Shown: positions 7,953-18,176, counted from the first letter of the stretch. The stretch is 64,000 nucleotides of DNA from Affinundibacterium baiyunense (GCF_018139645.1 NZ_JAGSPM010000003.1:310001-374000), one strand, 5' to 3'. Notes: generated by a model not told the origin, from the sequence alone. Program-made: numbers and translations.

Positions 7953-9749
7953 ATGAGTATCTCTATCCCAGAACGCCTGAGCGAACTCCGCGCAGCAATG
8001 GCCAAATTCGACGTTGATGCATGCTTGATTCCATCCGCCGACCCACATTTATCCGAATATTTACCAGCACGCTGGCAAGCTCGCGAAATTTTTTCTGGTT
8101 TTACAGGTTCAGTTGCGACTCTCATCGTAACGCAAGATTTTGCTGGTTTATGGGTTGATAGCCGCTACTGGTCACAAGCAGAAATTGAGTTAGCGGGCTC
8201 TGGTATCCAGATGATGAAGATTCAATCAGCTGCAGCGACTGCGCATATCGATTGGCTTGCACAGCATTTGCAAGCTGGGCAAACACTCGCGGTTGACGGC
8301 AATGTGTTGGGACTAGCAAGTGCTCGATCATTACAAACCGCCTTAGAGGCAAAACAGATTAAGATCAACACGCAACTCGATCTTTTAAATGAAGTCTGGC
8401 ATGACCGCCCCGCTCTACCAGATGCAGCGATCTATGAGCACTTAGCACCATTTGCGGTCGTCAGCCGCGCTGACAAACTCGCTACAATTCGGGCGCAAAT
8501 GCAAGCTAAGGGGGCGAACTGGCATTTTGTCTCGACAGTGGATGACATTGCGTGGATTTTCAATTTGCGTGGTGCTGACGTTAACTACAATCCTGTGTTT
8601 GTCTCGCATGCCTTAATTGGCTTAGATAGCGCGACCTTGTTCACACCTTTAAACAAAGTCTCGCAACAAATCGCTGACAACTTAGCGCAAGACGGCGTTG
8701 TCTGTCAGCCCTATGAAAACGCGGCAAGTGCCTTGCGAAATCTGAATGCTAGCTCAACGCTATTGATCGATCCGCGTCGTATTACTTATGGTTTTCAACA
8801 AGCGATTCCAAAACACGTCAAGGTCGTCGAAGCACTCAATCCATCGGTCTACAACAAATCACGCAAACATCCGGCGGAAGCGCAATTCGTTCGCGAAGCG
8901 ATGGAACAAGATGGTGCTGCATTATGTGAATTTTTTGCTTGGTTCGAACAGACGCTGGGTAAGCAGCGCATTACAGAAATCACGATTGATGAGCAAATCT
9001 GCGCAGCACGCGCACGTCAGCCACACTTCGTTTCACCAAGTTTTGGCACCATCGCAGGCTTTAACGGTAATGGCGCGATGCCGCACTACCGCGCAACAGC
9101 GAATTCGCATGCGGTGATCGAAGGTAATGGTTTGCTATTAATTGATTCGGGTGGCCAGTATCTAAACGGCACCACCGACATCACGCGCGTGGTTCCAGTT
9201 GGCACGGTGTCAGCAGAACAAAAGCGCGACTTCACGCTGGTATTAAAAGGCATGATCGCGCTCTCGCGTATGCAATTCCCGTACGGTACTTATTCCACCG
9301 TGCTCGACACCGTCGCACGCGCACCGATGTGGGCAGAGGGAATTAATTATGGTCATGGTACTGGTCACGGCGTCGGTTACTTCCTCAACGTGCATGAAGG
9401 CCCGCAATCAATTTCTGGAGCTATTCCGAATAGCGATATGGTGATGGAAATCGGCATGATCACGTCAAATGAGCCTGGCATTTATCGCCCAGGAAAATGG
9501 GGCGTACGGATCGAAAATCTCTTATTGTGCGTGCCAGCACAAACAACAGAATTCGGTGACTACTTGAAGTTTGAAAGCTTAACCTTATGCCCGATTGATA
9601 CGCGCTGCATTGACCTCGATTTAATGCAGCAAGAAGAAATCGATTGGTTAAATGCCTATCATCAAGAAGTGCTACAGCTCCTATCCCCTCGCGTACAAGG
9701 CGATGCTTTAAATTGGCTAAAACAACGCACTTTAGCGATCAGCAAATAG
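7953..9749 (+). CDS. pepP: Xaa-Pro aminopeptidase (M24B family)
   Basis: Cytosolic metallopeptidase removing N-terminal residues that precede proline. The long 598-residue form has two N-terminal creatinase-like domains and a C-terminal pita-bread domain. Metal ligands are visible in LIDSGGQYLNGTTDITRVV (two Asp), GHGTGHGVGYFLNVHEGP (His), ITSNEPGIYR (Glu) and WGVRIENLL (Glu). The frame is open upstream to 7905, but that extension (MCPCLCLCLSF...) is translated from a GT-rich low-complexity tract and lacks homology; the ATG at 7953 gives the family start MSISIPERLSELR. It is followed by a GNAT gene after 10 bp. Confidence 0.92.
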   Translation: MSISIPERLSELRAAMAKFDVDACLIPSADPHLSEYLPARWQAREIFSGFTGSVATLIVTQDFAGLWVDSRYWSQAEIELAGSGIQMMKIQSAAATAHIDWLAQHLQAGQTLAVDGNVLGLASARSLQTALEAKQIKINTQLDLLNEVWHDRPALPDAAIYEHLAPFAVVSRADKLATIRAQMQAKGANWHFVSTVDDIAWIFNLRGADVNYNPVFVSHALIGLDSATLFTPLNKVSQQIADNLAQDGVVCQPYENAASALRNLNASSTLLIDPRRITYGFQQAIPKHVKVVEALNPSVYNKSRKHPAEAQFVREAMEQDGAALCEFFAWFEQTLGKQRITEITIDEQICAARARQPHFVSPSFGTIAGFNGNGAMPHYRATANSHAVIEGNGLLLIDSGGQYLNGTTDITRVVPVGTVSAEQKRDFTLVLKGMIALSRMQFPYGTYSTVLDTVARAPMWAEGINYGHGTGHGVGYFLNVHEGPQSISGAIPNSDMVMEIGMITSNEPGIYRPGKWGVRIENLLLCVPAQTTEFGDYLKFESLTLCPIDTRCIDLDLMQQEEIDWLNAYHQEVLQLLSPRVQGDALNWLKQRTLAISK

Positions 9750-9759
9750 AAAGTTCGAG

Positions 9760-10281
9760 ATGAGCGATTCCAAAACGTATATCGTCACGCCAGCCAGCAA
9801 ACAAGATTTTGCTGGCATTAAAGCACTCTACCAAAACGTGGCAAGACAAGGTGGCGGAATCGCCCGTACCGAAGAAGAAATCACCGACGATTACATACAC
9901 CATAACTTAGAAAACGCGCTGGCTCGCGGCATCAGCTACCTTGCAAAATCAGGTGAGCAAATCGTCGGTGAGATTCATGCGTATCGCCCAGTACCCGCGC
10001 TATTCGCCCATGTGTTATCGGATCTGACGATTGCAGTCCATCCCGATTTTCAAGGATGCGGTGTTGGGCGCGCGATCTTTAGCGCTTTACTCGACGAAGT
10101 AAAAACCAAACATTCACACATCCTACGAGTCGAGCTTTTCGTCCGTGAATCGAATCTCAAAGCGCAGGAGTTTTACCAGAGCCTAGGCTTTCACATCGAA
10201 GGGCACTTTCAACAACGTGTGCGTCGGCTCGATGGCGAACTCGAAGCCGATATTCCTATGGCGTGGGTACGCCAGAACTAA
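9760..10281 (+). CDS. GNAT family N-acetyltransferase
   Basis: A 173-residue acetyltransferase with a good acetyl-CoA binding motif, VHPDFQGCGVGRAIF (about 92-106; Q-G-C-G-V-G), and a C-terminal FVRESNLKAQEFYQSLGF segment typical of the family. The substrate is unknown. The start lies ten bases behind pepP, which suggests one transcript. Confidence 0.85.
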   Translation: MSDSKTYIVTPASKQDFAGIKALYQNVARQGGGIARTEEEITDDYIHHNLENALARGISYLAKSGEQIVGEIHAYRPVPALFAHVLSDLTIAVHPDFQGCGVGRAIFSALLDEVKTKHSHILRVELFVRESNLKAQEFYQSLGFHIEGHFQQRVRRLDGELEADIPMAWVRQN

Positions 10282-10293
10282 TACAACTTATGC

Positions 10294-11133
10294 TTATTTC
10301 GTTTCAGGCTCAGGCTTAAATACTGTCCGAAACGCGACTAAAGCCGCTGGATGATAAATCGTTGCGTGGGTTTCTTTGGCGAAATGTTCATAAGTCCAAA
10401 CCAAACCTTCTGGCTTACTCGTGGTCAGCATCTGCGCAAATCGTTGAATTGCGGACGCCATCCCGACTTGACCACTGCTAGCAAAAAATAAGTTCTTCGC
10501 CAATCTTGGCTGCGATTGCAACTTCTTCGCAAAGTCTGCAATCAGCTTTTCATCATTCCACCACAAACTAGGATCAATCGCGATAAAAGTTTGAAATACG
10601 TCGGGAGTGTGAAATAAAGTCTCAATCGTAAATAATCCAGCTAATGATTCACCAACCAAGGCGCGCTCTTGCGTGGTGCGATAGCGTTGTTCGATTTCAG
10701 GAATGAGCTCTTTAATCAAGAAGCGACGATACATCTCCGCTCCACCCAAATTCGGTATCGCTTTTTTATCTAAATCGCTTTCGCTAGACCCGGTCAAATC
10801 GCGCCGTCGCACGGTATTTTCTATGCCGACTAAGATAAATGGGCGCATGCTTCCATTTGCGATAGAGACTTGCATGAGGCCAGCGATGTGCAAGAAATCT
10901 TCCGCGAGCCCACCGTCGGGCATGTAAATCACAGGATAGGATTTGCTCGGATTTAACTTGTAATCATCCGGCAAAACCACATTGATGCGTCTGGTTTCTT
11001 GCATGGTTTTAGATGCGAGTTCTAAAGATTCGCCGATGATTAATGGTTTGACTGTGACTTGTGCTTGGGTCGTCGATGTGAATGCCAGACTGATAGCTAG
11101 CAAAGTCGTGGCGATAAAGTGATGGAAATGCAT
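10294..11133 (-). CDS. Exported alpha/beta-hydrolase of the esterase D / enterochelin esterase type
   Basis: A 279-residue protein with a Sec signal peptide (cleavage near A24, LAFTSTTQAQ). PVIYMPDGG (67-75) starts the hydrolase core, GESLAG (161-166) carries the nucleophile S163, and H256 in KETHAT is the likely catalytic histidine. The family includes siderophore esterases and acyl esterases; the substrate here is unknown. A GAGATC ribosome-binding site precedes the ATG at 11133. It converges with the upstream GNAT gene and has no partner gene. Confidence 0.82.
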   Translation of the reverse strand: MHFHHFIATTLLAISLAFTSTTQAQVTVKPLIIGESLELASKTMQETRRINVVLPDDYKLNPSKSYPVIYMPDGGLAEDFLHIAGLMQVSIANGSMRPFILVGIENTVRRRDLTGSSESDLDKKAIPNLGGAEMYRRFLIKELIPEIEQRYRTTQERALVGESLAGLFTIETLFHTPDVFQTFIAIDPSLWWNDEKLIADFAKKLQSQPRLAKNLFFASSGQVGMASAIQRFAQMLTTSKPEGLVWTYEHFAKETHATIYHPAALVAFRTVFKPEPETK

Positions 11134-11386
11134 TGTGATCTCTCAAATTATGGCGATGCTAATTCTTGCCGCGCTCCAAACCAGTCTATGGGAATGTTGG
11201 CGCAAAGCCTTGATAATGCAATTTTGACTAATTAATCAATTACTGTCTAGTTAATCGTGCTACATCGTAATCTGAAATGACTTTTTGCTGAGCTTAATTT
11301 GAACCCACGGCCTTAACAATCTTGTAGCGCCGATTCTGTCATTTAGCTGCTTTATATTTTCTCTCATAGCACTCAGATGCTGGTCC

Positions 11387-11423
11387 GCCCTCAACCCAAC
11401 CCTCTCCCGCTTGAGGGAGAGGG
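11387..11423. repeat. Dispersed hairpin repeat (REP-like)
   Basis: GCCCTCAACCCAA is followed by the palindrome CCCTCTCCC-GCTTGA-GGGAGAGGG (11400-11423). The same unit returns at 32806-32844 and 32926-32964 and, in weaker form, near 34715-34742 and 63272-63293. The gap 11134-11572 otherwise holds only the esterase promoter region and the rsfS terminator; no gene is visible in it. Confidence 0.85.
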
Positions 11424-11462
11424 TGTATTTAGCGGCAGGATTTACTTGACTCAAATTCTGAC

Positions 11463-11507
11463 AAAAAAAAAAGGAGAAAGTCCCAAAAGACTTTCTCCTT
11501 TTTTTTT
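11463..11507. terminator. Bidirectional rho-independent terminator after rsfS
   Basis: GGAGAAAGTC (11473-11482) and GACTTTCTCC (11489-11498) form a perfect 10-bp stem with a CCAAAA loop, flanked by a run of A on one side and T on the other. It ends the rsfS-side transcript on the minus strand and would also stop reading from the left. Confidence 0.95.
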
Positions 11508-11572
11508 GCCTAAATCTACTGCAAAATTTATCGCAAAATCGACTTCGATCTCACCACAATTTTGCCGAAGAA

Positions 11573-12253
11573 TTACTCTGCTGTCTTACGACGCGTCGTT
11601 GCTTTCTTCGCTGCCGCTTCTTTCGATGATGCAGTTGCTGTCTTCGTCGCTGCGACTTTTACACGACCGCCAGAAGGAATCTTCGGCGTCGCAGTTGCTG
11701 CACGAGGTTTACGAGCTGGCTTCTCGCCCGCCAACTCAGCAGCCACTTTACTCACGCGTGGTTTGCGTTTTGGCTTTTCGTCTTCTACAGTCGTTTGAAT
11801 CGCCATCATGTCGGGCGTTACTTCAACTGGTGCTGCTTTAGAACGTGAGCGTTTTGGTTTTTCTTCATCCAAAGGACCAGCGGTCATTTTTGATGCGCGT
11901 GGGGCACGTTTTGCTGCGCCCATTTTGACTTCTTTGCCGCCCCAAATTTCTTCCAAGCGGTAATAAGCACGAATCGCAGGTTGCATAATGTGAACGACCA
12001 TATCGCCCAAATCAACCAGCACCCATTCACCAGTCGCTTCACCTTCCATACCAACGATGTCTCCGCCGTTCTCTTTGACCTTGTCGCGTACTGAAGCAGC
12101 GAGTGCTTTAGTTTGACGATTAGAAGTACCTGATACCACGCAAACGCGGTCGAACAAGCTGGTAATTTCGGTGGTGTCGAAGATTTGTATGTCTTGACCT
12201 TTAACGTCTTCTAATGCGTCGAAGACCAATGTTTGCAGTTTTTTGATATCCAT
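11573..12253 (-). CDS. rsfS: Ribosomal silencing factor RsfS with a long basic tail
   Basis: RsfS (Iojap family) binds ribosomal protein uL14 and blocks 30S-50S joining under starvation. Residues 1-110 are the complete family domain (MDIKKLQTLVFDALEDVKG, GEWVLVDLGDMVVHIM, YRLEEIWG). Residues 115-226 are an added tail rich in Lys, Arg, Ala, Pro and Thr, with the repeated element EKPKRSR / EKPKRKPR / EKPARKPR and a histone H1-like end (EAAAKKATTRRKTAE). The family is usually about 105-140 residues, so this tail roughly doubles the protein. It lies 98 bp downstream of nadD, the usual partner. Confidence 0.93.
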   Translation of the reverse strand: MDIKKLQTLVFDALEDVKGQDIQIFDTTEITSLFDRVCVVSGTSNRQTKALAASVRDKVKENGGDIVGMEGEATGEWVLVDLGDMVVHIMQPAIRAYYRLEEIWGGKEVKMGAAKRAPRASKMTAGPLDEEKPKRSRSKAAPVEVTPDMMAIQTTVEDEKPKRKPRVSKVAAELAGEKPARKPRAATATPKIPSGGRVKVAATKTATASSKEAAAKKATTRRKTAE

Positions 12254-12351
12254 AATGTCCTATCTATCTTAATTTCTTTTCATCCTGATTGCTGGGTCAC
12301 CACTAGCACTACTAGGTAGATACTGCATTTATTCAGCTTAATCGTTTTGCG

Positions 12352-13080
12352 CTAATTGTAAATGTGATGCACTTGAAGATAGTCTAACACCTTGCGTGGA
12401 ATAAGCGAGGTGGTTTCCTTGGTTTGCCCTTGTTGCTGCAATTCGTCGCGAATTCGTGTTGCAGAAATATCCCAAGCCAGATCAGTTTCTAGCCAAGTTT
12501 TACCAAAAGAGCATTGCTTTAGATCTTCAATAGCGCCATTTGCTTGCTGCCAGAGCGCGGCAAATTCGCTGGGTAATGTGTCGAGTTGCAAGCTGTAGCC
12601 TGGTCTTGCGGCAACGACGATATGTGCTAATTTAAAAATTTGCTGCCAGTTTTTCCACGTTGCGAAATTGTGAAATTGGTCGGCACCAATTAGCAAAATA
12701 AGCGCGATCTCCTCATTTAACTGAGCATTACCCCATTGAGATCGCATATTAGTTAAGGTATCCACCGTGTAGCTAGGAATCTGCGTCGCTGCACGTTCTA
12801 CCTCTTGTTGGTCGATGCTGTATGGCACGGATAATTGCCCATCAAATGCCAATTCCAACATCTTAATTCTTTGTTCGGCGCTCGCTTTTAAACCCGCTTT
12901 TTGCCAAGGTTGGCCCGCAGGTACTAAGCGCACTTCATCGACTTTAAGCAGCTTTGTAAAATGCTGCACCAGTGCGACATGTCCATTATGAACTGGATCA
13001 AAACTACCGCCAAAGACCAGCACCGAGCGCTGGATCCTTGTTGCTGCGGCAGATTCGGAAGGAGCGGATTTTACACCCAT
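12352..13080 (-). CDS. nadD: Nicotinate-nucleotide adenylyltransferase
   Basis: Forms deamido-NAD from nicotinate mononucleotide and ATP in NAD synthesis. The nucleotidyltransferase motif [11 protein letters not shown] is at 24-34, and the C-terminal [10 protein letters not shown] near 215 supplies the ISxTxxR phosphate-binding motif. At 242 residues it is slightly longer than most because of an 18-residue N-terminal extension before the first strand; no later start codon fits. Its first ten bases overlap the end of hemF, indicating coupled expression. Confidence 0.95.
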   Translation of the reverse strand: MGVKSAPSESAAATRIQRSVLVFGGSFDPVHNGHVALVQHFTKLLKVDEVRLVPAGQPWQKAGLKASAEQRIKMLELAFDGQLSVPYSIDQQEVERAATQIPSYTVDTLTNMRSQWGNAQLNEEIALILLIGADQFHNFATWKNWQQIFKLAHIVVAARPGYSLQLDTLPSEFAALWQQANGAIEDLKQCSFGKTWLETDLAWDISATRIRDELQQQGQTKETTSLIPRKVLDYLQVHHIYN

Positions 13081-13970
13081 TCCTTATGTACCAAGAAATC
13101 AGTCGCCAATTTGGCTTCTGCACTACCCGCTTCAGGCTTCCAATCGTAGCGCCATTTCACGATCGGAGGCATCGACATCAAGATCGATTCAGTACGACCG
13201 CCTGATTGCAGACCAAATAGCGTGCCGCGATCAAATACCAAATTAAATTCCACATAACGGCCACGACGATAGGCTTGAAAATCGCGTTCAGTTTCGCCGT
13301 AAGCAAGGTCTTTGCGACGTTCGAGAATCGGGCGATAGGCTTTCAAAAAGCCATCACCTACGCTCTTGGTCATCGCAAAGCTTTGTTCGAATGATTGTTC
13401 ATTAAAATCATCAAAGAAAATACCCCCTACGCCACGCGCTTCTTTGCGATGCTTGAGATAAAAATATTCATCACACCATTTCTTAAAGCGCCGATGCAAA
13501 TCTGCACCGAATGGGGTCAAGGCATCTTTGCAAGTTTGATGAAAATGCTTGGCATCTTCTTCAAAACCATAATACGGCGTCAAATCCATCCCGCCGCCAA
13601 ACCACCATACCGGATCTTGTCCCTCGGCATACGTGGTGAAGAAACGCACATTCATGTGAACCGTCGGCGCATAAGGGTTGCGTGGATGCAGCACCAAGGA
13701 GACGCCCATTGCTTCCCAGCGGCGGCCTGCTAATTCTGGACGACTTGCGGCGGCAGATGGTGGCAGATTTTTACCCATCACATGCGAAAAATTCACACCA
13801 CCACGTTCAAATACATTGCCTTCTTCAATCACACGCGAAATACCACCGCCACCTTCTGGACGCTCCCAGCTATCAGTGATAAAGCGGCAGCCATCAACTT
13901 CTTCCATCGCAGCAACGATGGAAGCTTGTAGGCCGAGTAAATAGTCTTTAACGGAATTGGCGTCGGTCAT
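13071..13970 (-). CDS. hemF: Oxygen-dependent coproporphyrinogen III oxidase
   Basis: Converts coproporphyrinogen III to protoporphyrinogen IX in aerobic heme synthesis. The 299-residue protein shows the highly conserved blocks [31 protein letters not shown] and [17 protein letters not shown]. It lies between purD (150-bp gap with a dispersed inverted repeat) and nadD (10-bp overlap), as in related genomes. Confidence 0.97.
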   Translation of the reverse strand: MTDANSVKDYLLGLQASIVAAMEEVDGCRFITDSWERPEGGGGISRVIEEGNVFERGGVNFSHVMGKNLPPSAAASRPELAGRRWEAMGVSLVLHPRNPYAPTVHMNVRFFTTYAEGQDPVWWFGGGMDLTPYYGFEEDAKHFHQTCKDALTPFGADLHRRFKKWCDEYFYLKHRKEARGVGGIFFDDFNEQSFEQSFAMTKSVGDGFLKAYRPILERRKDLAYGETERDFQAYRRGRYVEFNLVFDRGTLFGLQSGGRTESILMSMPPIVKWRYDWKPEAGSAEAKLATDFLVHKEWV

Positions 13971-13988
13971 GATAAATGAATTTTTTTA

Positions 13989-14101
13989 AACCTCTCAACA
14001 CAGAGGCACAGAGATTAGGAGGAAAGGCAAAAGCGAGTGTCCTTAATTGCTTTTTCTCTTGCCACTCCTCTGTACCTTTGTGTCTCTGTGTTGAGTGGTT
14101 T
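13989..14101. repeat. Inverted repeat between purD and hemF
   Basis: An arm reading CTCTCAACACAGAGGCACAG (from 13992) pairs with CTTTGTGTCTCTGTGTTGAG (14076-14095) around a 60-nt centre. The arms are close but imperfect. The CTCTGTGTCTCTGTGTTGAG unit has the look of a mobile or dispersed intergenic repeat; it fills most of the 150-bp purD-hemF gap. Confidence 0.75.
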
Positions 14102-14121
14102 TCAGTTCTTAATGTTTGTGA

Positions 14122-15396
14122 TCAATGCTTACGATTCAACGCACGCCAGCCAATATCTTTACGGTATTGCGCGCCTTTGAATTGAATCTTTTCAACTACA
14201 TCATAAGCATGTTTTTGCGCAGTTTTGACCGTATCGCCAAGACCGACCACGCATAACACACGGCCACCAGTCACACTCAACTTACCGCCTGCTAATGCGG
14301 TACCAGCATGGAAAGTGATGCAATCAGTAGTTTCTGCGGGAATGCCAGTAATATCCGCACCTTTTTCTGGGGCATCAGGATATCCCGCTGCTGCCATCAC
14401 CACACCCATCGCGGTGCGTCTATCCCATTCGAGTTCAACCGTATCGAGTGTGCCGTTAACTGCATGTTCCATCACGCTGATGAAATCTGTTTTGAGGCGC
14501 GACATAATAGGTTGCGTTTCTGGATCGCCCATGCGGCAATTAAATTCTAAAGTCTTAGGATTGCCTGCTTCATCTATCATCAAACCGGCATACAAAAAGC
14601 CAGTGAACACGATGCCATCTTTCGCCATGCCTTGTACGGTTGGTTGAATGATTTCGCGCATTACGCGCGCATGCAATTGTGGTGTCACGATCGGTGCTGG
14701 GGAATACGCGCCCATACCACCCGTGTTCGGGCCTTGGTCATGATCGAGTAAGCGCTTGTGATCTTGGCTAGTCGCTAATGGCAAAACATTTTTACCATCC
14801 ACCATCACGATAAAACTCGCTTCTTCGCCAGCCAAAAACTCTTCTATGACGACGCGCGCACCTGCATCGCCAAGCTTGTTATCCGATAACATCATATCGA
14901 CCGCAGCATGTGCTTCATCGACAGTCATCGCTACCACGACGCCCTTACCTGCCGCCAAGCCATCCGCCTTAATGACGATAGGCGCACCTTTTTGGTTCAG
15001 ATAGTCGTGTGCAGCTTGTAAGTCGGAGAAGGTTTGGTATTCCGCAGTGGGAATATGGTGGCGGTGCATAAAGGCTTTGGCGAAATCTTTGGAGCTTTCG
15101 AGTTGCGCTGCTTCTTTCGTTGGTCCAAAAATTTTCAGACCTTTTTCACGGAAAATATTCACGATACCCGCCGCGAGTGGCACTTCTGGCCCCACTACGG
15201 TGAGGCCAATATGCTCTTGAATCGCGAACTCCGCTAAAGCATGCGGATCGGTGATATTCACGTTCTTCAGGTTTTTATTCAATTCTGTACCGCCATTTCC
15301 TGGCGCAACAAAAATCGTTTGCGCACGTTCAGATTGCGCTAATTTCCATGCCAACGCATGTTCACGACCACCGGAGCCGACTACGAGAATTTTCAT
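14122..15396 (-). CDS. purD: Phosphoribosylamine-glycine ligase
   Basis: Second step of purine synthesis: joins glycine to 5-phosphoribosylamine using ATP. The 424-residue protein has the N-terminal GSGGREHALAWKLAQS loop (7-22), the ATP-grasp domain with NTGGMGAYSPAP, and EFNCRMGDPETQ, all standard. The start at 15396 gives the canonical MKILVVGSGGREHA. It is followed by hemF on the same strand. Confidence 0.97.
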   Translation of the reverse strand: MKILVVGSGGREHALAWKLAQSERAQTIFVAPGNGGTELNKNLKNVNITDPHALAEFAIQEHIGLTVVGPEVPLAAGIVNIFREKGLKIFGPTKEAAQLESSKDFAKAFMHRHHIPTAEYQTFSDLQAAHDYLNQKGAPIVIKADGLAAGKGVVVAMTVDEAHAAVDMMLSDNKLGDAGARVVIEEFLAGEEASFIVMVDGKNVLPLATSQDHKRLLDHDQGPNTGGMGAYSPAPIVTPQLHARVMREIIQPTVQGMAKDGIVFTGFLYAGLMIDEAGNPKTLEFNCRMGDPETQPIMSRLKTDFISVMEHAVNGTLDTVELEWDRRTAMGVVMAAAGYPDAPEKGADITGIPAETTDCITFHAGTALAGGKLSVTGGRVLCVVGLGDTVKTAQKHAYDVVEKIQFKGAQYRKDIGWRALNRKH

Positions 15397-15592
15397 TTTT
15401 TACTCTGAATAGTTGAGTTGAATTGATGTTTGCTACGAATTGCGACTTTTTCGCTATATCAAAACGCGAACTTAAGATGCTTCAGAAATTCAATTTCAGG
15501 GATGCTGCGCTAGGCGCGCACCAGAGCAATACATCGGTATTGCGAGGATGCGCAACAACGCGAAGCGCCCTGCAATTTAATTTATAAACATC

Positions 15593-16318
15593 TTATTCTT
15601 CGATGATCGCATTGGTAAATACTTCCTGCACATCATCGAGATTTTCTAATGCATCAATAATTTTCTGCATCTTGATCGCATCTTCGCCTGTGAACACGGT
15701 TTCAGTTTGCGGCTTCATCACGACTTCTGCGACTTCTGATTTGAAGCCTGCTTTTTCTAAGGCATCTTTCAGTGCTGACAAATCATGTGGTGGGCAAGTG
15801 ACTTCAATACCACCTTCATCATCCGTGATCACATCGTCCGCACCGGCTTCCAATGCTGCTTCCATCAAGGCATCTTCGTTTGTGCCGGGTGCAAAGAACA
15901 TTTGACCACAATGCGTGAACAGGAATGCTACCGAACCTTCGGTGCCCATATTGCCGCCATGCTTATTAAATGCATGGCGCACTTCCGCTACCGTACGCAC
16001 ACGATTATCGGTCATACAATCAACAATTATCGCTGCGCCACCGATACCATAACCTTCATAGCGAACTTCTTCGTAATTGGCACCTTCCAAAGTTCCCGCT
16101 CCGCGTTGAATCGCGCGCGTGACGTTTTCCTTGGGCATATTTGCATCAGCAGCTTTATCCACTGCCAAACGCAATCGTGGGTTAGAAGCAATGTCTTCGC
16201 CGCCCATACGCGCTGCAACCGTAATTTCTTTAATCAAGCGTGTCCAGATCTTGCCGCGCTTTGCGTCGGTCGCTGCTTTTTTATGCTTGATGTTGGCCCA
16301 TTTACTATGTCCTGCCAT
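15593..16318 (-). CDS. yebC: YebC/PmpR family DNA-binding or translation-associated protein
   Basis: A 241-residue member of the YebC/TACO1 family; members bind DNA as regulators and, in recent work, assist ribosomes at difficult sequences. The family N-terminus [20 protein letters not shown] is encoded from 16318. The frame is open upstream to 16468, but those 50 residues have no homology and are rejected. The acidic C-terminus ([32 protein letters not shown]) is typical. A 196-bp gap to purD holds no gene. Confidence 0.95.
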   Translation of the reverse strand: MAGHSKWANIKHKKAATDAKRGKIWTRLIKEITVAARMGGEDIASNPRLRLAVDKAADANMPKENVTRAIQRGAGTLEGANYEEVRYEGYGIGGAAIIVDCMTDNRVRTVAEVRHAFNKHGGNMGTEGSVAFLFTHCGQMFFAPGTNEDALMEAALEAGADDVITDDEGGIEVTCPPHDLSALKDALEKAGFKSEVAEVVMKPQTETVFTGEDAIKMQKIIDALENLDDVQEVFTNAIIEE

Positions 16319-16574
16319 GATTATTCTTTCTAAAATTGACAATGCTTTGCAATGATCTGTGAAGATTTGCGGTAATTTTCGCCTTGCGCTGACCAATTTA
16401 GATGTCGCGCCGGAAACTTTGCAAAGGATTGGTTTTATAATGAAGACCGCTATTCTAACATAGAGCACTTAGGCAAAACCGCTGTGATCTGCTTAGGATA
16501 GTGTGGATCACCTAAGTTTTCGAACTAGATTTGAACAATTATCTCTTTTTATTGATCTTCAACCCAGGCAAATC

Positions 16575-18176
16575 ATGTCAAAACCACTCTTAGTCGCCAA
16601 ATCCATTGCGAAAAATCAAATTTTTGATCTTCATTTGCTGTCTGATTGGGCAAATCGTCATGGCTGTATTACGGGCGCCACCGGCACCGGAAAAACCGTG
16701 ACCTTGCAAGTGTTGGCGCAATCGTTTTCGGATATCGGCGTGCCGGTATTTATGGCCGATGTCAAAGGTGACTTATCTGGCATGGCGCAAGCGGGACAAC
16801 TAAGTCCGAAGATGCAACAACGTATAGAGATGTTGGGTATCGAGGCGCCAACCTGGCAAGCTTGCCCAGTTACTTTTTGGGACGTTTTTGGCAAACAAGG
16901 CCATCCGGTACGCGCAACGATTTCTGATCTAGGACCTTTGCTATTAGGTCGAATGTTGAACTTAAACGAAACCCAAGAAGGCGTTCTGCAACTCGCATTC
17001 AAAATCGCCGATGACAATGGCTTGCTATTATTGGACATCAAAGATTTACGCGCGATGTTGCAATACTTGGGTGATAACGCTTCTGAATTTCAAACCGAAT
17101 ACGGCAATATCTCTGCCGCCAGTATTGGTGCGATTCAACGTGCTTTGCTAGCAATCGCAGAACAAGGTGGTGAAGAATTTTTCGGCGAGCCCATGCTCAA
17201 TCTTGACGACATGATGCAAACCGATACAAGTGGCAAAGGTTTCATCAATATTCTGGCAGCAGATCAACTCTTGCAAGCGCCGCGCTTGTACTCAACATTC
17301 TTGCTGTGGATGCTTTCTGAATTGTACGAAAACCTGCCGGAAGTCGGTGACGTAGCGCAACCGAAGATGGTATTTTTCTTCGACGAAGCGCATCTCTTAT
17401 TTGATGAAGCACCCAAAGTTTTACTACAAAAAATCGAGCAAGTTGTGCGCTTAATTCGTTCTAAAGGCGTTGGCGTGTATTTCGTCACGCAAAACCCGCT
17501 TGATATTCCGGATACGGTGCTCGGTCAACTCGGCAATCGCGTACAACATGCGCTACGTGCTTATACACCACGTGACCAAAAGGCAGTACAAGCGGCAGCA
17601 GAAACCTTCCGTCCCAATCCTGACCTCGACACGGCAGCCGTGATTAGCGAGCTCGGTGTGGGTGAAGCATTGATTTCTTTCTTGGATGAGAAAGGTCGTC
17701 CGAATATGGTGCAACGCGGTTTTATCGTTCCGCCCGCTTCACAAATCGGTGCGATCACAGCCGAGCAAAGACAAACTATCATTGCGAACTCTATCGTCGC
17801 AGGAGTCTATGAAAAAGCGATTGATCGCGAATCTGCCTATGAAAAAATCAAAGGTCGCGTCGCGCAAAGTAACGCAAGCAATAGTCAGCCTGCTCCCACA
17901 ACAAGCAATGAAAATCAAGATTGGGGGCGCTCTTCAGGCAACACGCAGCACGCGCCACAACAATCAAATTCTCAACAACCAGCACAAGAATCCGATGGTG
18001 GTGGAATTGCAGGCGCATTAGGCGGCATGTTCGGTAATTTATTCGGTGGTTCTGGCATACGACGCAAAGACAATGTGGCCGAAACCATGGTCAAATCCGC
18101 CGTACGCACGATAGGTTCACAAGTCGGGCGCGAGATTATTCGTGGCGTATTAGGATCAATCATGAAGAAACGCTAA
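16575..18176 (+). CDS. HerA/VirB4-like ATPase of the DUF853 family
   Basis: A 533-residue P-loop ATPase with Walker A GATGTGKT (34-41) and Walker [10 protein letters not shown] (about 264-272), followed by [23 protein letters not shown], which carries sensor residues of FtsK/HerA helicases. A Q/S/N-rich linker (about 435-485) precedes a Gly-rich segment and the basic C-terminus [18 protein letters not shown]853 proteins are common in proteobacteria and of unknown function; this one lacks a visible NurA nuclease partner. The ATG at 16575 gives the family N-terminus [10 protein letters not shown]; the upstream frame to 16503 is not supported. It lies divergent from yebC, at the presumed inversion border. 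Confidence 0.85.
   Translation: MSKPLLVAKSIAKNQIFDLHLLSDWANRHGCITGATGTGKTVTLQVLAQSFSDIGVPVFMADVKGDLSGMAQAGQLSPKMQQRIEMLGIEAPTWQACPVTFWDVFGKQGHPVRATISDLGPLLLGRMLNLNETQEGVLQLAFKIADDNGLLLLDIKDLRAMLQYLGDNASEFQTEYGNISAASIGAIQRALLAIAEQGGEEFFGEPMLNLDDMMQTDTSGKGFINILAADQLLQAPRLYSTFLLWMLSELYENLPEVGDVAQPKMVFFFDEAHLLFDEAPKVLLQKIEQVVRLIRSKGVGVYFVTQNPLDIPDTVLGQLGNRVQHALRAYTPRDQKAVQAAAETFRPNPDLDTAAVISELGVGEALISFLDEKGRPNMVQRGFIVPPASQIGAITAEQRQTIIANSIVAGVYEKAIDRESAYEKIKGRVAQSNASNSQPAPTTSNENQDWGRSSGNTQHAPQQSNSQQPAQESDGGGIAGALGGMFGNLFGGSGIRRKDNVAETMVKSAVRTIGSQVGREIIRGVLGSIMKKR

Noticed and set aside
16319-16468. 50-residue N-terminal extension of YebC
   Set aside because: YebC proteins begin [14 protein letters not shown]; the extension lies in the divergent promoter region.
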